Source: Bacillota bacterium (GTDB lineage: Bacteria; Bacillota; Clostridia; Acetivibrionales; DTU013). Taken from it: a DNA stretch of 64,000 nucleotides. The notes under the pieces are model-generated. The model was not told the DNA's origin. It ran no database searches and saw only the letters and a program-made list of their open reading frames with translations. The translations under genes were made by a program, and so were the position numbers. This document shows, in pieces, positions 52,385-61,367 of the stretch (positions within the stretch are counted from its first letter, which is position 1; each line of letters begins with the position of its first letter). The stretch spans positions 62,001-126,000 of the forward strand of contig JAEZRE010000014.1 of NCBI GenBank assembly GCA_023412915.1, given 5' to 3'.

Positions 52385-53677
52385 TCAGAACCTTATAAGC
52401 TTTCTTTCCTTCATATATTTAAGGGCGATCATGATACCCAGCTTCACGTGCTCATAAACGAGGCCGCCCTGCATGTAAGCCGTGTACGGCGGCTTCACCG
52501 GAGCGTCCGCGCTCAGTTCTATGGAAGAACCCTGTATGAAAGCGCCTGCCGCCATGATGACTGGACTGTCATATCCCGGCATGTCCCATGGCTCGGGCGT
52601 TACGAAGGCGTCAACAGGCGAGCCCTTCTGTATGCCCTGGCAGAATGCGATCATGCTCTCGGGATCATTGAACCGTATAGCCTGGATGATATCGCTTCTT
52701 TGCTGCTCCGGCCGCGGCGAGGACTCGAAGCCCAGACTTTGCATGACCGCCGAGCAGAACACGGCTCCCTTCAGGCTCTCCGCAACGACATGCGGCGCCA
52801 GGAACAAGCCCTGGAACAACAGTCTGTTGTTGCCGAGCGTCGCGCCTACCTTTCTTCCGAGTCCGGGTGTTGTAAGCCTGTAGGCCGCGTTCTGAACATA
52901 CTTCTTTTTACCGGCGATATAGCCTCCTGTCGGAGCCAGGCCGCCCCCCGGATTTTTTATCAGAGAACCCGCGATAATATCGGCTCCCGCTTCTATGGGT
53001 TCGGCTGCTTCGACGAATTCTCCGTAACAGTTGTCAATCATTATTATCGTCTTACTATTTAATTCTCTTATTACATCGATAACCCTTTTAATTTCCCTTA
53101 TATTTATCGCCGGTCTCCAGCCGTAGCCTCTTGAACGCTGTATCAGCACCATTGTGGTTTTTTCACTCACAGCTGCCCTGACGGCGTTCAGATCGACCGA
53201 GCCCTCCGAGGTAAGCTCGACCTGCTTGTATGAAATGTCGAAGTCCTTCAGGGAACCGGCCCCTTCGCCTCTTATGCCTATTACCTCTTCGAGCGTGTCG
53301 TAAGGCTTGCCTGTTACAGAAAGCAGTTCGTCTCCCGGTCTGAGGTTTCCATACAGGCATACCGCAAGCGCCTGCGTACCGGCGACTATCTGGTGCCGCA
53401 CCAAAGCGTCCTCGGCCTTGAACACCGATGCATAAACGGCGTCCAGCACCTCCCTGCCCCTGTCGTCGTAACCGTAGCCCGTGGTGCCGCCGAAGTGGGA
53501 GTCGCTGAGATTGTGTTCCTGCATCGCGGCGATAACCTTGTACTGGTTTATTTCCCTTACGGCTTCGATATCCCTGAATGCGTCCCTTACATTATTTTCG
53601 GCTGATTCTACCGTTTTGATAATGGTTTCATCTATGCCGAACGTATTTTTCAAGTAATTCTGGTATTCAATATTCAT
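52385..53677 (-). CDS. Methionine gamma-lyase/aluminium-resistance family PLP protein
   Basis: The 430-residue PLP enzyme of the cystathionine-lyase fold contains GGTTGYGYDDRGREVLDAVY, the Asp of the PLP-ring site in TIIMIDNCYGEFVEAAEPIE, and the PLP Lys in GSLIKNPGGGLAPTGGYIAG. The family is annotated as YnbB or aluminium-resistance protein and is usually found beside the sepF/ileS cluster. The true substrate is unknown. The gene is followed by the HlyD-like gene four bases on. Confidence 0.85.
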   Translation of the reverse strand: MNIEYQNYLKNTFGIDETIIKTVESAENNVRDAFRDIEAVREINQYKVIAAMQEHNLSDSHFGGTTGYGYDDRGREVLDAVYASVFKAEDALVRHQIVAGTQALAVCLYGNLRPGDELLSVTGKPYDTLEEVIGIRGEGAGSLKDFDISYKQVELTSEGSVDLNAVRAAVSEKTTMVLIQRSRGYGWRPAINIREIKRVIDVIRELNSKTIIMIDNCYGEFVEAAEPIEAGADIIAGSLIKNPGGGLAPTGGYIAGKKKYVQNAAYRLTTPGLGRKVGATLGNNRLLFQGLFLAPHVVAESLKGAVFCSAVMQSLGFESSPRPEQQRSDIIQAIRFNDPESMIAFCQGIQKGSPVDAFVTPEPWDMPGYDSPVIMAAGAFIQGSSIELSADAPVKPPYTAYMQGGLVYEHVKLGIMIALKYMKERKLIRF

Positions 53678-54087
53678 TGTCCCGATCCCCTTAAGTCGTT
53701 TGCTCGCGTATTTTGTCCGCTGTTATAGTACGTTGTTTTTAGCCGCTATTTCACGCGCGGTTATCGTCTGCGGTTTTTGCCCGCGTATAATTTTCCAAGC
53801 GTACCATTTCATTTTATCCCACACGGACATGCATTTCAAGGAGCTTGTATTATTACGGCTCCCCCGCTTCAGTCATTCCAGCGCTCCACAACCCGCGCAA
53901 GCTTTCCGTGCCCCCTCTACGTTTCAGCTTTCCGCGCAAGACTTCCGTTTCCGGTTTCCGTGCCCTCTTTCCATGCCAGGTCTACATGCCAGGTCTACAT
54001 TCACTGCTCGGGGTTATCCTCTCCGACCTTGAAATATCCTGCCCGCTGCGGTAACATTGAAATACAATATGAATAATGGTGGAAAAA
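53678..54087. other. Non-coding interval with small tandem repeats
   Basis: This 410-base stretch has no convincing gene on either strand. It holds a 13-bp tandem repeat, CATGCCAGGTCTA (53972-53984 and 53985-53997), and repeated CTTTCCG/TTTCCG elements. Divergent promoters for the PLP enzyme and the pseudouridine synthase should lie here, but I could not fix one. Confidence 0.5.
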
Positions 54088-55002
54088 ATGAGGTTATATT
54101 TAACGGTATCGCACGAAGACGACAATAAGGAAGCCAAGCAGCTGCTCAAGGGGAAATTGCATATCTCGGAGAGGCTGGTAAAAAAGCTGAAATACTCAGG
54201 TAAAATACTGCTCAATTCCATACCTGTCCACGTGAATGCCAAAGTGCGCGAGGGTGATCTTCTGGAAGCAATTGTGGATTCGGACGAGTATAATGAGGAC
54301 ATTGTCCCGGAACCTATGGACCTCGATATATTGTTCGAGGATGATAACCTTATTGCTATCAACAAGCCTCCGAATACGGTAGTCCATCCCACCGCGCTCC
54401 ACCAATCCGGCACGATTGCCAACGGGCTGATGCACTATCTGCTGTCCAGGGGCGTCAAAACCCTGGTTCGTCCTGTGAGCAGGCTTGACCGGGATACGTC
54501 GGGCATCATTGTGTTCGCATTGAATCCGTTCATACAGGAAAACCTTGTCCGTCAGATGCACTGTAAATCGTATGTCAAGGAATATATCGGCCTCGTACAC
54601 GGCGCCATGGAGAACGCTTCCGGCACTATAGACCTTCCCATAGAAAGGGTGCCGGGCAGTTTGATGCTGCGACATGTATCGCCGGACGGTGCACCCTCAG
54701 TCACCCATTATGAAGTAATCGAAAATTTTAAGGACTCCTCATTTCTCAAATTCAGGCTTGAAACAGGCCGGACGCATCAGATACGCGTTCACTGCCAGGC
54801 AACCGGACATCCCCTTGTCGGCGATACGCTGTATGATCTCCCGGCTTTCGGCGGCAGGCTTGCAGGTCTGATGGACAGACAGGCGCTTCATTCATACAGG
54901 ACCGTTTTTACCCACCCATACACTAACAAGGAAATGGAGCTGAAAGCTCCCATACCCGCTGATATACAGCATGCGCTGGAAATATTGAGAAATATCCGGT
55001 AA
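54088..55002 (+). CDS. RluA-family pseudouridine synthase
   Basis: The 304-residue enzyme has an N-terminal S4-like domain (ISERLVKKLKYSGKILLNSI) and the RluA catalytic core with Asp in VSRLDRDTSGIIVFALNPF, followed by KEYIGLVHGAMENASGTIDL and GRTHQIRVHCQATGHPLVGD. It isomerises uridines in rRNA or tRNA. The start ATG 54088 (MRLYLTVSHE) is preferred since GGTGG lies seven bases upstream; the longer frame to 54076 is possible. It is convergent with nothing near, and stands alone. Confidence 0.9.
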   Translation: MRLYLTVSHEDDNKEAKQLLKGKLHISERLVKKLKYSGKILLNSIPVHVNAKVREGDLLEAIVDSDEYNEDIVPEPMDLDILFEDDNLIAINKPPNTVVHPTALHQSGTIANGLMHYLLSRGVKTLVRPVSRLDRDTSGIIVFALNPFIQENLVRQMHCKSYVKEYIGLVHGAMENASGTIDLPIERVPGSLMLRHVSPDGAPSVTHYEVIENFKDSSFLKFRLETGRTHQIRVHCQATGHPLVGDTLYDLPAFGGRLAGLMDRQALHSYRTVFTHPYTNKEMELKAPIPADIQHALEILRNIR

Positions 55003-55064
55003 AATTTTACTGATTCTTCCATATGTGGTACTATATATCTAGTTGATTACTGGGGGGTACCTTG

Positions 55065-55655
55065 ATGGAAGTTCTGAAAGAGAGATATACGATTACCGAG
55101 TTGAGCGACATGCTTCAGTTAACTGACCATGCCCTGAGGTATTATGAAAAGGAATTCGAGTTGACAGTCCCGAAGGACGAACGCGGAAGACGTTATTACA
55201 CTGCTGAGCTTGCAAATACGATGTACAAGGTAAAGGTCATGAGGTCCGAAGGGCTTGAAATAAAGGCAATAAAGAAGATCCTGCAGGACGAATCGGCCTT
55301 TGTGCTGCCTCAGGCGTCGCCGGATACCAGCCCCCCCGCTCTCATTATTCCCGATAATAAGGAATATGAAGCCATGCAGCTGATTTTCACCGAGATAGGA
55401 AAACAACTAACAAAAGAGCTTTCGTTTGAAATCGATTCCGCCAGGGAGCATTTGAGCAGGGAGATTTCCAAAAGCAAGCTGGAACTGGGGGCGTGTGTGG
55501 AAAACGGAATGAGGCGGCTCGAAAACAAAATGGAGAAGCATTACCAGGAAGTGGACAAGGCCTTGGGCGACTGGAGGAACAAAAAGGGCAGGCATTCCCT
55601 GAAGGCATTTTTCGCTAGGCTGTTCGGGAAAAGCTATAATCAGGTCAGCCGTTAA
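55065..55655 (+). CDS. MerR-type (RacA-like) DNA-binding coiled-coil protein
   Basis: The 197-residue protein begins with a MerR winged-helix (ERYTITELSDMLQLTDHALR, YYEKEFELTVPKDERGRRYY) and has a C-terminal coiled coil (FEIDSAREHLSREISKSKLE, LGACVENGMRRLENKMEKHY). Such a layout resembles RacA, which anchors the chromosome to DivIVA during sporulation in Bacillus, but generic MerR regulators with coiled coils are also common. ATG 55065 follows GGGGGGTACC. Which role applies is not shown by the sequence. Confidence 0.6.
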   Translation: MEVLKERYTITELSDMLQLTDHALRYYEKEFELTVPKDERGRRYYTAELANTMYKVKVMRSEGLEIKAIKKILQDESAFVLPQASPDTSPPALIIPDNKEYEAMQLIFTEIGKQLTKELSFEIDSAREHLSREISKSKLELGACVENGMRRLENKMEKHYQEVDKALGDWRNKKGRHSLKAFFARLFGKSYNQVSR

Positions 55656-55733
55656 GCAGCAAGGTTCGTGAGCTTCAGGAAAGATCAGAACCTCCGGAAC
55701 GTTCGGCATATACCGGCTTTATCGCTGCTAATC

Positions 55734-56249
55734 TCAATTGCTGCCGCTTGCTGTGTTGTTCAGCTTGCGGGGTTTTCTTTTTTTGATGGTTTTATTTTTG
55801 AAATCATTCGAAATAATGCTGATGTTGCCGTCTGTTTCAAGAATTGCCAGATCGACGTCTTCTATCAGAGAGACCCCGTGCTCCCTCACCGCCTCTTTCA
55901 ATTCGTCCAGCGTAAATTTTACCTTCACCATGTTTTTATGATTTATTTCGCCCTTGTACACTAAAATGACAGGTTCGCCCTGAATTATCTGTCCCAGCTT
56001 CGGAAATTTGTACAGCACTAGCTTGAACAGATAATTAATGGCGAAAAGAGTGCCGGCGGCGACCAGTCCGCCCAATAATGTCGTGTCCGGCCCCACCATC
56101 GCATTTTGAACCGCATTGCTTATAAGGAGTATGAAAACCAGATCTACAACGGACAGTTGAGATAACTCCTTCTTCCCGAACAATCTTATCGCGATTACAA
56201 TGAATAGATATATCGTTGCCGAACTCAGTACTATGTTCAAGTATTTCAT
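55734..56249 (-). CDS. DUF421 membrane protein
   Basis: The 171-residue protein has three membrane helices at its N-terminus (LSSATIYLFIVIAIRLFGKK, LVFILLISNAVQNAMVGPDT) and a soluble C-terminal domain (VKVKFTLDELKEAVREHGVS, LAILETDGNISIIS), the DUF421 pattern (YetF/YrbG type). Family members are found in the membrane of Firmicutes, with some linked to spore germination (YetF/YdfS stress on germinant receptors). The ATG at 56249 is chosen as it follows AAGGGGCG. Confidence 0.85.
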   Translation of the reverse strand: MKYLNIVLSSATIYLFIVIAIRLFGKKELSQLSVVDLVFILLISNAVQNAMVGPDTTLLGGLVAAGTLFAINYLFKLVLYKFPKLGQIIQGEPVILVYKGEINHKNMVKVKFTLDELKEAVREHGVSLIEDVDLAILETDGNISIISNDFKNKTIKKRKPRKLNNTASGSN

Positions 56250-56269
56250 ATCGATCGCCCCTTGGCCGT

Positions 56270-56791
56270 TCATTCTATATAATGGCATACGTCTAATATT
56301 ATGTTGCCTTTGTCATCCGGAGTAGTAAACCGAGGGCAGCAATAGCGCTCAAAAAACCACCAGGCGCCTTTTCCGTCGGGAACTATTTTATAGCCTTTTT
56401 CCATTAATCTGGCTGAACACTCACCTTCTTTGCCATAAACCTCGCCCTCTTTGCCATAAACCCAGCAAACGCCCAGTTTGCTTTCCGTGAAATCAACATA
56501 TTCATAGCCCTCCGGAATAGCAGCATCAGCAGGAGCAAACATTCCTATCCAGTATTCGAATGGCTCGCCCTCTTTCCACCGCATGAGTCCCAAATAGGCA
56601 TCGGCATCGGCATATATTTCCCTGAATCCGGGATTTATAAGCTTTTCAATTGCATCAAACCAGGCATTACCGAACCATTCTCCCCATTTTGAACCGAAGC
56701 TGCCATCAATGCGGTCGGAATCAGCGTACCTTTTGCCGATAAACCTCACAGCCGGTACTTCCTGCCTATATGTATTTGTTATTTCTGTCAT
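56270..56791 (-). CDS. GyrI-like/effector-binding domain protein
   Basis: The 173-residue protein has a GyrI-like, SHV-type effector-binding fold (YRQEVPAVRFIGKRYADSDR; AIEKLINPGFREIYADADAY; EYWIGMFAPADAAIPEGYEY). Residues KEGEVYGKEGECSARLMEKG show an in-frame 7-residue tandem copy (VYGKEGE twice), a 21-base duplication. Such domains bind small molecules or inhibit gyrase; the role here is unknown. It is divergent to nothing and precedes the DUF421 gene by 21 bases. Confidence 0.75.
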   Translation of the reverse strand: MTEITNTYRQEVPAVRFIGKRYADSDRIDGSFGSKWGEWFGNAWFDAIEKLINPGFREIYADADAYLGLMRWKEGEPFEYWIGMFAPADAAIPEGYEYVDFTESKLGVCWVYGKEGEVYGKEGECSARLMEKGYKIVPDGKGAWWFFERYCCPRFTTPDDKGNIILDVCHYIE

Positions 56792-56883
56792 GATAATTCC
56801 CCTTCATAACTAATTAACGAGTCTTTCTTGCAAATGTTATATTATGGTAACCAATATTATGAGTATACCTCATAATCGAATAT

Positions 56884-56914
56884 AAAAAAACCACCCAATT
56901 AATTTTGGATGGTA
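56884..56914 (-). terminator. Terminator of spo0A
   Basis: On the minus strand CCATCC and GGGTGG pair (one G-T pair) around a ten-base A/T loop and are followed by TTTTTTT. It lies 56 bases after the spo0A stop codon. Confidence 0.75.
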
Positions 56915-56969
56915 TTTTTATTAATCATTCATTACTGCAATCCGTTGAACCAACTTCTCCTCAAAGCCT

Positions 56970-57773
56970 TCAGCTGACCTTCATCTCCAGGCGCAGCTTG
57001 TCGGCGACCATTGCTATGAATTCGGAATTGGTGGGCTTGCCCTTGCCAATGCTGACAGTGTAGCCGAACAGTGCGTCTATGGCTTCAACCTGTCCCCTGC
57101 TCCAGGCAACTTCTATCGCGTGCCTTATAGCTCTTTCGACACGGCTCGGAGTGGTGTTGTATTCCCGTGCGATAGACGGGTAAAGCTGTTTTGTTATTGA
57201 ATTGATGATATCGAGATCCTTGACCACCATCATGATTGCGTCGCGCAGATACTGGTAACCCTTGATATGCGCAGGTACGCCTATCTCATGCATTATATTG
57301 GTTACTTCCACCTCGAGGTTCCTCTGAACGGGAACGTGGTACGAGGATTTGGTTTCCATCATATGGTCGGATCTGATAACGGGATTGTGGTTGGATTCCT
57401 TCAATTGCCTTATGCGTGAAACAAGCACGTCCATGTCGAACGGTTTCACTATATAATACTCCGCCCCGAGTGCGAGAGCCCTCTGAGTTATCTTGTCCTG
57501 TCCGACAGCAGAAAGTATTATGAACAGCGGACGTTTTTTAAGCTGAACGCCCCTCAGTTTTTCCAATACGCCCAGTCCGTCAAGATGCGGCATTATAATA
57601 TCGAGTATGGCAATATCCGGCGTTCTTTCTGTGATCAGTTCACAAGCTTCGTTACCGTCCTTTGCCATTCCGACGACTTCGATATCGCCCTGGCTGTTAA
57701 GGTATTCACAAAGGATATCACTGAATTCTTTATTGTCATCTGCTATGACAATTTGTATTTTTCTTTCCAGCAA
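56970..57773 (-). CDS. spo0A: Sporulation master regulator Spo0A
   Basis: The 267-residue response regulator has the acidic pocket (QIVIADDNKEFSDI), the phosphorylated Asp at about residue 58 (IAILDIIMPHLDGLGVLEKL), and the Spo0A C-terminal DNA-binding domain (EIGVPAHIKGYQYLRDAIMM, TPSRVERAIRHAIEVAWSRG). The start is TTG at 57773, supported by GGAGGGGG seven bases upstream. It follows spoIVB in the conserved order and is ended by a terminator. In clostridia Spo0A is usually phosphorylated directly by orphan kinases; none is visible in the window. Confidence 0.97.
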   Translation of the reverse strand: MLERKIQIVIADDNKEFSDILCEYLNSQGDIEVVGMAKDGNEACELITERTPDIAILDIIMPHLDGLGVLEKLRGVQLKKRPLFIILSAVGQDKITQRALALGAEYYIVKPFDMDVLVSRIRQLKESNHNPVIRSDHMMETKSSYHVPVQRNLEVEVTNIMHEIGVPAHIKGYQYLRDAIMMVVKDLDIINSITKQLYPSIAREYNTTPSRVERAIRHAIEVAWSRGQVEAIDALFGYTVSIGKGKPTNSEFIAMVADKLRLEMKVS

Positions 57774-57916
57774 TCGAATTCCCCCTCCAATTCATTCATG
57801 ACAGCTTCATTGATGTCACCATTTTATTTTAGTTTGGAATTTTTATCAAGTATTATTTTATCTTTAATTCCAATTATTGATTGCTTGTTGGTTTTTTTTC
57901 ATGTCTATAAATGGCG

Positions 57917-57939
57917 AAAAGGCTTATTTCAAGCCTTTT
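57917..57939. terminator. Hairpin between spoIVB and spo0A
   Basis: AAAAGGCTT and AAGCCTTTT form an exact stem around ATTTC. A T-run follows on the plus strand (CTCTCTTTT) more than on the minus, so the direction of action is unsure. Rest of the 57774-58136 interval is A/T-rich with the repeats below. Confidence 0.5.
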
Positions 57940-58026
57940 CTCTCTTTTACATCAATTTGTGATTTAGAATAATATGTTTGTAATAAAAAATATAATTTCC
58001 TTGATTTGCCAGCTTTATTTCCCCTA

Positions 58027-58137
58027 TGGCGCTAAACATCCTTCTTTGGATGTTTTAGCGGTAAATCGCACCTTTGGCGCTAAACATCCTTCTTTGGATG
58101 TTTTGGCGGTAAATCGCGCCTTTGGCGCTAAACATCC
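58027..58137. repeat. 48-bp tandem repeats with hairpins between spoIVB and spo0A
   Basis: Two full units begin at 58027 and 58075 and a partial third at 58123. Each has TGGCGCTAAACATCC, TTCTTT, GGATGTTTT.GCGGTAAATC, so AAACATCC and GGATGTTT make a hairpin. The unit is 16 codons long, but no start or ribosome site supports a protein. The array touches the end of spoIVB. Confidence 0.85.
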
Positions 58138-59420
58138 TATATGGACGTATTTCTCAGCATGGTTTCAATAAATATACCGTAGCCTCTTGTCGGGTCGTTA
58201 ACGAGGACATGCGTCACCGCTCCGATTATCTTGCCGTTCTGAATGATCGGACTGCCCGACATCCCCTGCACTATCCCGCCGGTAGTACCTAGCAGGCGCT
58301 CATCGGTCACCTTTATGATCATTCCTTTGGAGCCGTTCAGGTTCTGCCTTGAAACCTTCTGAATCATGATATCGTATTCCTCGATTTTTTTGCCGTCGAT
58401 ATTCGAAAGTATCGTTGCAGGCCCTTCTGTGATCTCTGCTCTGACTCCTACGGGATATATTCTTCCAGGTATCTTTGCGACGGACCCCCGGTCAATCTTG
58501 CCATAAATGCCGATATTGCTGTTGGTCTGAATAACGCCGAGCTTTGTACCCTCTGAGAATATGCCTTTCAATTCCCCCGGATCGCCCTGGATTCCTTTTT
58601 TAACGCCTAAAATGCTCGATTCCATTATTTCTCCCGATTCCACAGCCATGAGCGTGCCGGTATCTATATCGGTTATGCCGTGTCCGAGAGCACCGAACCT
58701 GCCGGTATTCATATCGTAATAAGTAAGTGTGCCTATACCCGCAGTGCTGTCTCTTACCCATAGACCGATATGATATTTGTTATCGTCCGAAGACATTACA
58801 GGCGAAACCATTGCATCAACGGTATCATTACCCGAGCTGTAACTGATTTTCAATGGCTGCCCGTCACTCTGCTCTATAATGTCCATAAGTTCCTCGATAG
58901 TTCCTATTAACCTGTCATTAACCGAAACTATCTTGTAGCCGGGCTTGATCCCGCTGTTTCTTACGGGAACTATCTTCTGCCCGTTGCTTTCGACATCTGA
59001 AATGCCTATTACAAGTATGCCGTCAAGCTTGATCTTGACTCCTATGGTATTGCCGCATGCCATCACCTGTTTGTTCGAAACTATGTCAACGTTTATCGTC
59101 TTTACAGGCAGAACGCCGAAAAAGCGCAGGTTCAGCTTAACGCTGCCACCTCTGTCCGAACTGATGGATACGGGTTTTGAAACGATTGGATTATTTGAAG
59201 CTTCAAGGTTTTTGCCGTTTATTTCAATTATGCCTTCCGTATCGGTTTTTATGCTGATTGGGAAGATACTGTCTATATTGTAGGTGTATTCTTCTCCTTC
59301 TATCAGTATCATCTCGCCCGGTACGGTCAGCTGGACCTTTATATAAGATACTGCTATAACAGTAAGGGCTGAAACTGCAAAGACTACCAGTGCTTTCCTC
59401 AAAAATGTCAGTTTCCTCAT
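58137..59420 (-). CDS. spoIVB: SpoIVB peptidase (S55)
   Basis: The 427-residue serine peptidase, made in the forespore under sigma-G, signals to the mother cell by cleaving SpoIVFA so that pro-sigma-K is processed. It has a signal anchor (FLRKALVVFAVSALTVIAVS), a PDZ domain (about residues 115-215: SNGQKIVPVRNSGIKPGYKI, VSVNDRLIGTIEELMDIIEQ) and the S55 catalytic region with His in GALGHGITDIDTG and Ser in VQGMSGSPIIQNG near residue 388-390. GGAGGTTGA precedes the ATG. It sits between recN and spo0A as in most spore formers. Confidence 0.97.
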   Translation of the reverse strand: MRKLTFLRKALVVFAVSALTVIAVSYIKVQLTVPGEMILIEGEEYTYNIDSIFPISIKTDTEGIIEINGKNLEASNNPIVSKPVSISSDRGGSVKLNLRFFGVLPVKTINVDIVSNKQVMACGNTIGVKIKLDGILVIGISDVESNGQKIVPVRNSGIKPGYKIVSVNDRLIGTIEELMDIIEQSDGQPLKISYSSGNDTVDAMVSPVMSSDDNKYHIGLWVRDSTAGIGTLTYYDMNTGRFGALGHGITDIDTGTLMAVESGEIMESSILGVKKGIQGDPGELKGIFSEGTKLGVIQTNSNIGIYGKIDRGSVAKIPGRIYPVGVRAEITEGPATILSNIDGKKIEEYDIMIQKVSRQNLNGSKGMIIKVTDERLLGTTGGIVQGMSGSPIIQNGKIIGAVTHVLVNDPTRGYGIFIETMLRNTSI

Positions 59421-59504
59421 TGTTCAACCTCCTGCAAGTAAGTTAACCTTTTACAAAATCATTTATTCAAACAAATAAATGAACAGGAGGTAAAAATGAA
59501 TAAA

Positions 59505-59533
59505 AGCAAGAAAATCCGGCGATTAGCCGGATT
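59505..59533 (-). terminator. Terminator after recN
   Basis: AATCCGGC and GCCGGATT pair around a five-base loop and are followed on the minus strand by TTTCTTGCTTTTATT. It separates recN from spoIVB. Confidence 0.8.
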
Positions 59534-59555
59534 ATTCTGCCTTTATCTCTATCTT

Positions 59556-61274
59556 TCAAGCTTTATTTATATTTTTTGCATTGTTTATCATCTCTTCAGC
59601 ATATTTGAGGGATGCCGACGATGCTTCCGAACCGCCGATAAGTCTTGCTATCTCCTTTATTTTTTCAGTTTTATCCAGTAATTCCACTGTGGTCCTTGTA
59701 TTGTCCTCTCCCGATATCTTCTCGATCAGGTAATGACTTCCGGCCATACACGCGATTTGTGCCAGATGTGTCACACAAATCACCTGATGCCCTTTTGAAA
59801 TGTAGGAAAGCTTTTCTCCGACCTTTTGACCGGCTTTTCCGCTTATTCCTATATCTATCTCATCAAAAATCATTGTGGGTATCTTGTCAACTTCGGCCAG
59901 TATTGTCTTGATCGCCAGCATGATCCTCGACATTTCACCGCCTGAAGCGATCTTTGCAAGTGGCTTCAACGGTTCGCCGGCATTTGCCGAGATAAGGAAT
60001 TCCACCCTGTTCAGACCGTTCTGGGTATATTTCCTGCCGCCCTGAGCTCCGACTGCATCGTCGAACTGTATTTCCGCCTTGAACCTTGCCCGCTTCATCT
60101 CTAGATCGTCAAGCTGCCTGCCAATGCTTTCCTCAAGCAGCGACGCGGCTTTCTTACGCTCGCCGTCCAACCTGCACGACGTTTCAAAAAGCTGCCTGTC
60201 CAGCTCCGCCTGCCTGTTTCTCAAGTGGCCTGCGGTTTCCTCGCTCTTTTCCATCACGCTCAGCTGCTCCTGCGCGGACGCGCAGAATTGCTGAACCTCC
60301 TGGATGGATGAGCCGTATTTTCTCTTCAGTTTGTATAGCAGATCGAGCCGCTCCTCTATTTCTTCGAGCTGTGCAGGGTCGTATTCTATATTTTCGATAT
60401 TTCTTCTGATATCCGCTGTCAGATCATCCATTTGATAAATGATATCCTGTAAACGTTTCCGTAAATCCTCGAATTCATCCTCGAGCCTCGAAACCGTTCC
60501 CAGCTGCGAAAGCGCCTCGTTCATAGCATCGGCTGCGGGCTTTTTGCCGGATTCACCTGAGGAAAGCAGTCCGTATGCCGTTGTCAGCGATTCTGATATT
60601 TTTTCCGAATTTGCCAGGAGAGTTTTTTGTTTGTTCAGCTCATCTTCCTCACCTGGTTTTAATTTGGCTTTTTTTATTTCATCTATCTGGAATTTGAGAA
60701 GATCCATCTTTCTTTCGCGTTCTCCAGGGTCTCCCGACAGCGCTTTAAGCTTGGACCTGACTTCCCTGTACTGCTGGAGGAGCGCCGTATATTCGCGCTT
60801 TATAGACTGTATAACCTCGCCGCCGAAGGAATCCAGCAGGTCGATATGGCTTTCCACTCTGAGCAGCGACTGGTTGTCATGCTGTCCATGCAGGTCGATC
60901 AGACGCTCTCCCAGCGATTTCAGCAGTGACGCCGCCACAAGTCTGCCGTTTATCCTGCAGGTGTTTCTGCCTGATTGTGTGAGTTCCCTTGAAAGTATCA
61001 AAGTCCCGTCTTCTTCGGGTTCGATTCCTATTTCGCCCAGTATATCGCCTACCCTGCCGGTATCAGTCTGGAAAACAGCTTCAACGACAGCCTTTTCCGA
61101 GCCCGTTCTGATGATATCCTTCGAGACCCTGTCGCCGAGAACGGCATTGATGGAATCGATGATTATCGATTTACCGGCTCCCGTCTCTCCGGTAAGTATG
61201 TTGAGACCGGAGCCAAGTTCAATATTGACCTCGTCTATTAGTGCGATATCCCGAATGTTCAGCTGTAAAAGCAT
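59556..61274 (-). CDS. recN: DNA repair protein RecN
   Basis: The 572-residue SMC-like repair ATPase starts MLLQLNIRDIALIDEVNIEL and has Walker A LTGETGAGKSIIIDSINAVL, a long central coiled coil (about residues 160-360), the ABC signature KIASGGEMSRIMLAIKTILA and Walker B PTMIFDEIDIGISGKAGQKV. RecN helps process double-strand breaks. Ribosome site GGGGGGTC precedes the ATG. It follows argR in the conserved order, with 93 bases between them in which I see no LexA box. Confidence 0.96.
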   Translation of the reverse strand: MLLQLNIRDIALIDEVNIELGSGLNILTGETGAGKSIIIDSINAVLGDRVSKDIIRTGSEKAVVEAVFQTDTGRVGDILGEIGIEPEEDGTLILSRELTQSGRNTCRINGRLVAASLLKSLGERLIDLHGQHDNQSLLRVESHIDLLDSFGGEVIQSIKREYTALLQQYREVRSKLKALSGDPGERERKMDLLKFQIDEIKKAKLKPGEEDELNKQKTLLANSEKISESLTTAYGLLSSGESGKKPAADAMNEALSQLGTVSRLEDEFEDLRKRLQDIIYQMDDLTADIRRNIENIEYDPAQLEEIEERLDLLYKLKRKYGSSIQEVQQFCASAQEQLSVMEKSEETAGHLRNRQAELDRQLFETSCRLDGERKKAASLLEESIGRQLDDLEMKRARFKAEIQFDDAVGAQGGRKYTQNGLNRVEFLISANAGEPLKPLAKIASGGEMSRIMLAIKTILAEVDKIPTMIFDEIDIGISGKAGQKVGEKLSYISKGHQVICVTHLAQIACMAGSHYLIEKISGEDNTRTTVELLDKTEKIKEIARLIGGSEASSASLKYAEEMINNAKNINKA

Positions 61275-61367
61275 AAGACCCCCCGAGACCCAATACTTGA
61301 AATAGCCTGGGAATCGTTGAAATATAACTTCCGATAATCCTTTCAGAAATAATATTTCAGCCGACCC

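Noticed and set aside
58027..58171. Short plus-strand frame through the 48-bp repeats
   Set aside because: It reads through all units because the unit is 48 bases, but has no ribosome site and ends inside spoIVB antisense.
59496..59681. Plus-strand 61-aa frame with GGAGGTAAAA
   Set aside because: The ribosome site is good, but most of the frame lies antisense in recN and across its terminator; no conserved pattern seen.
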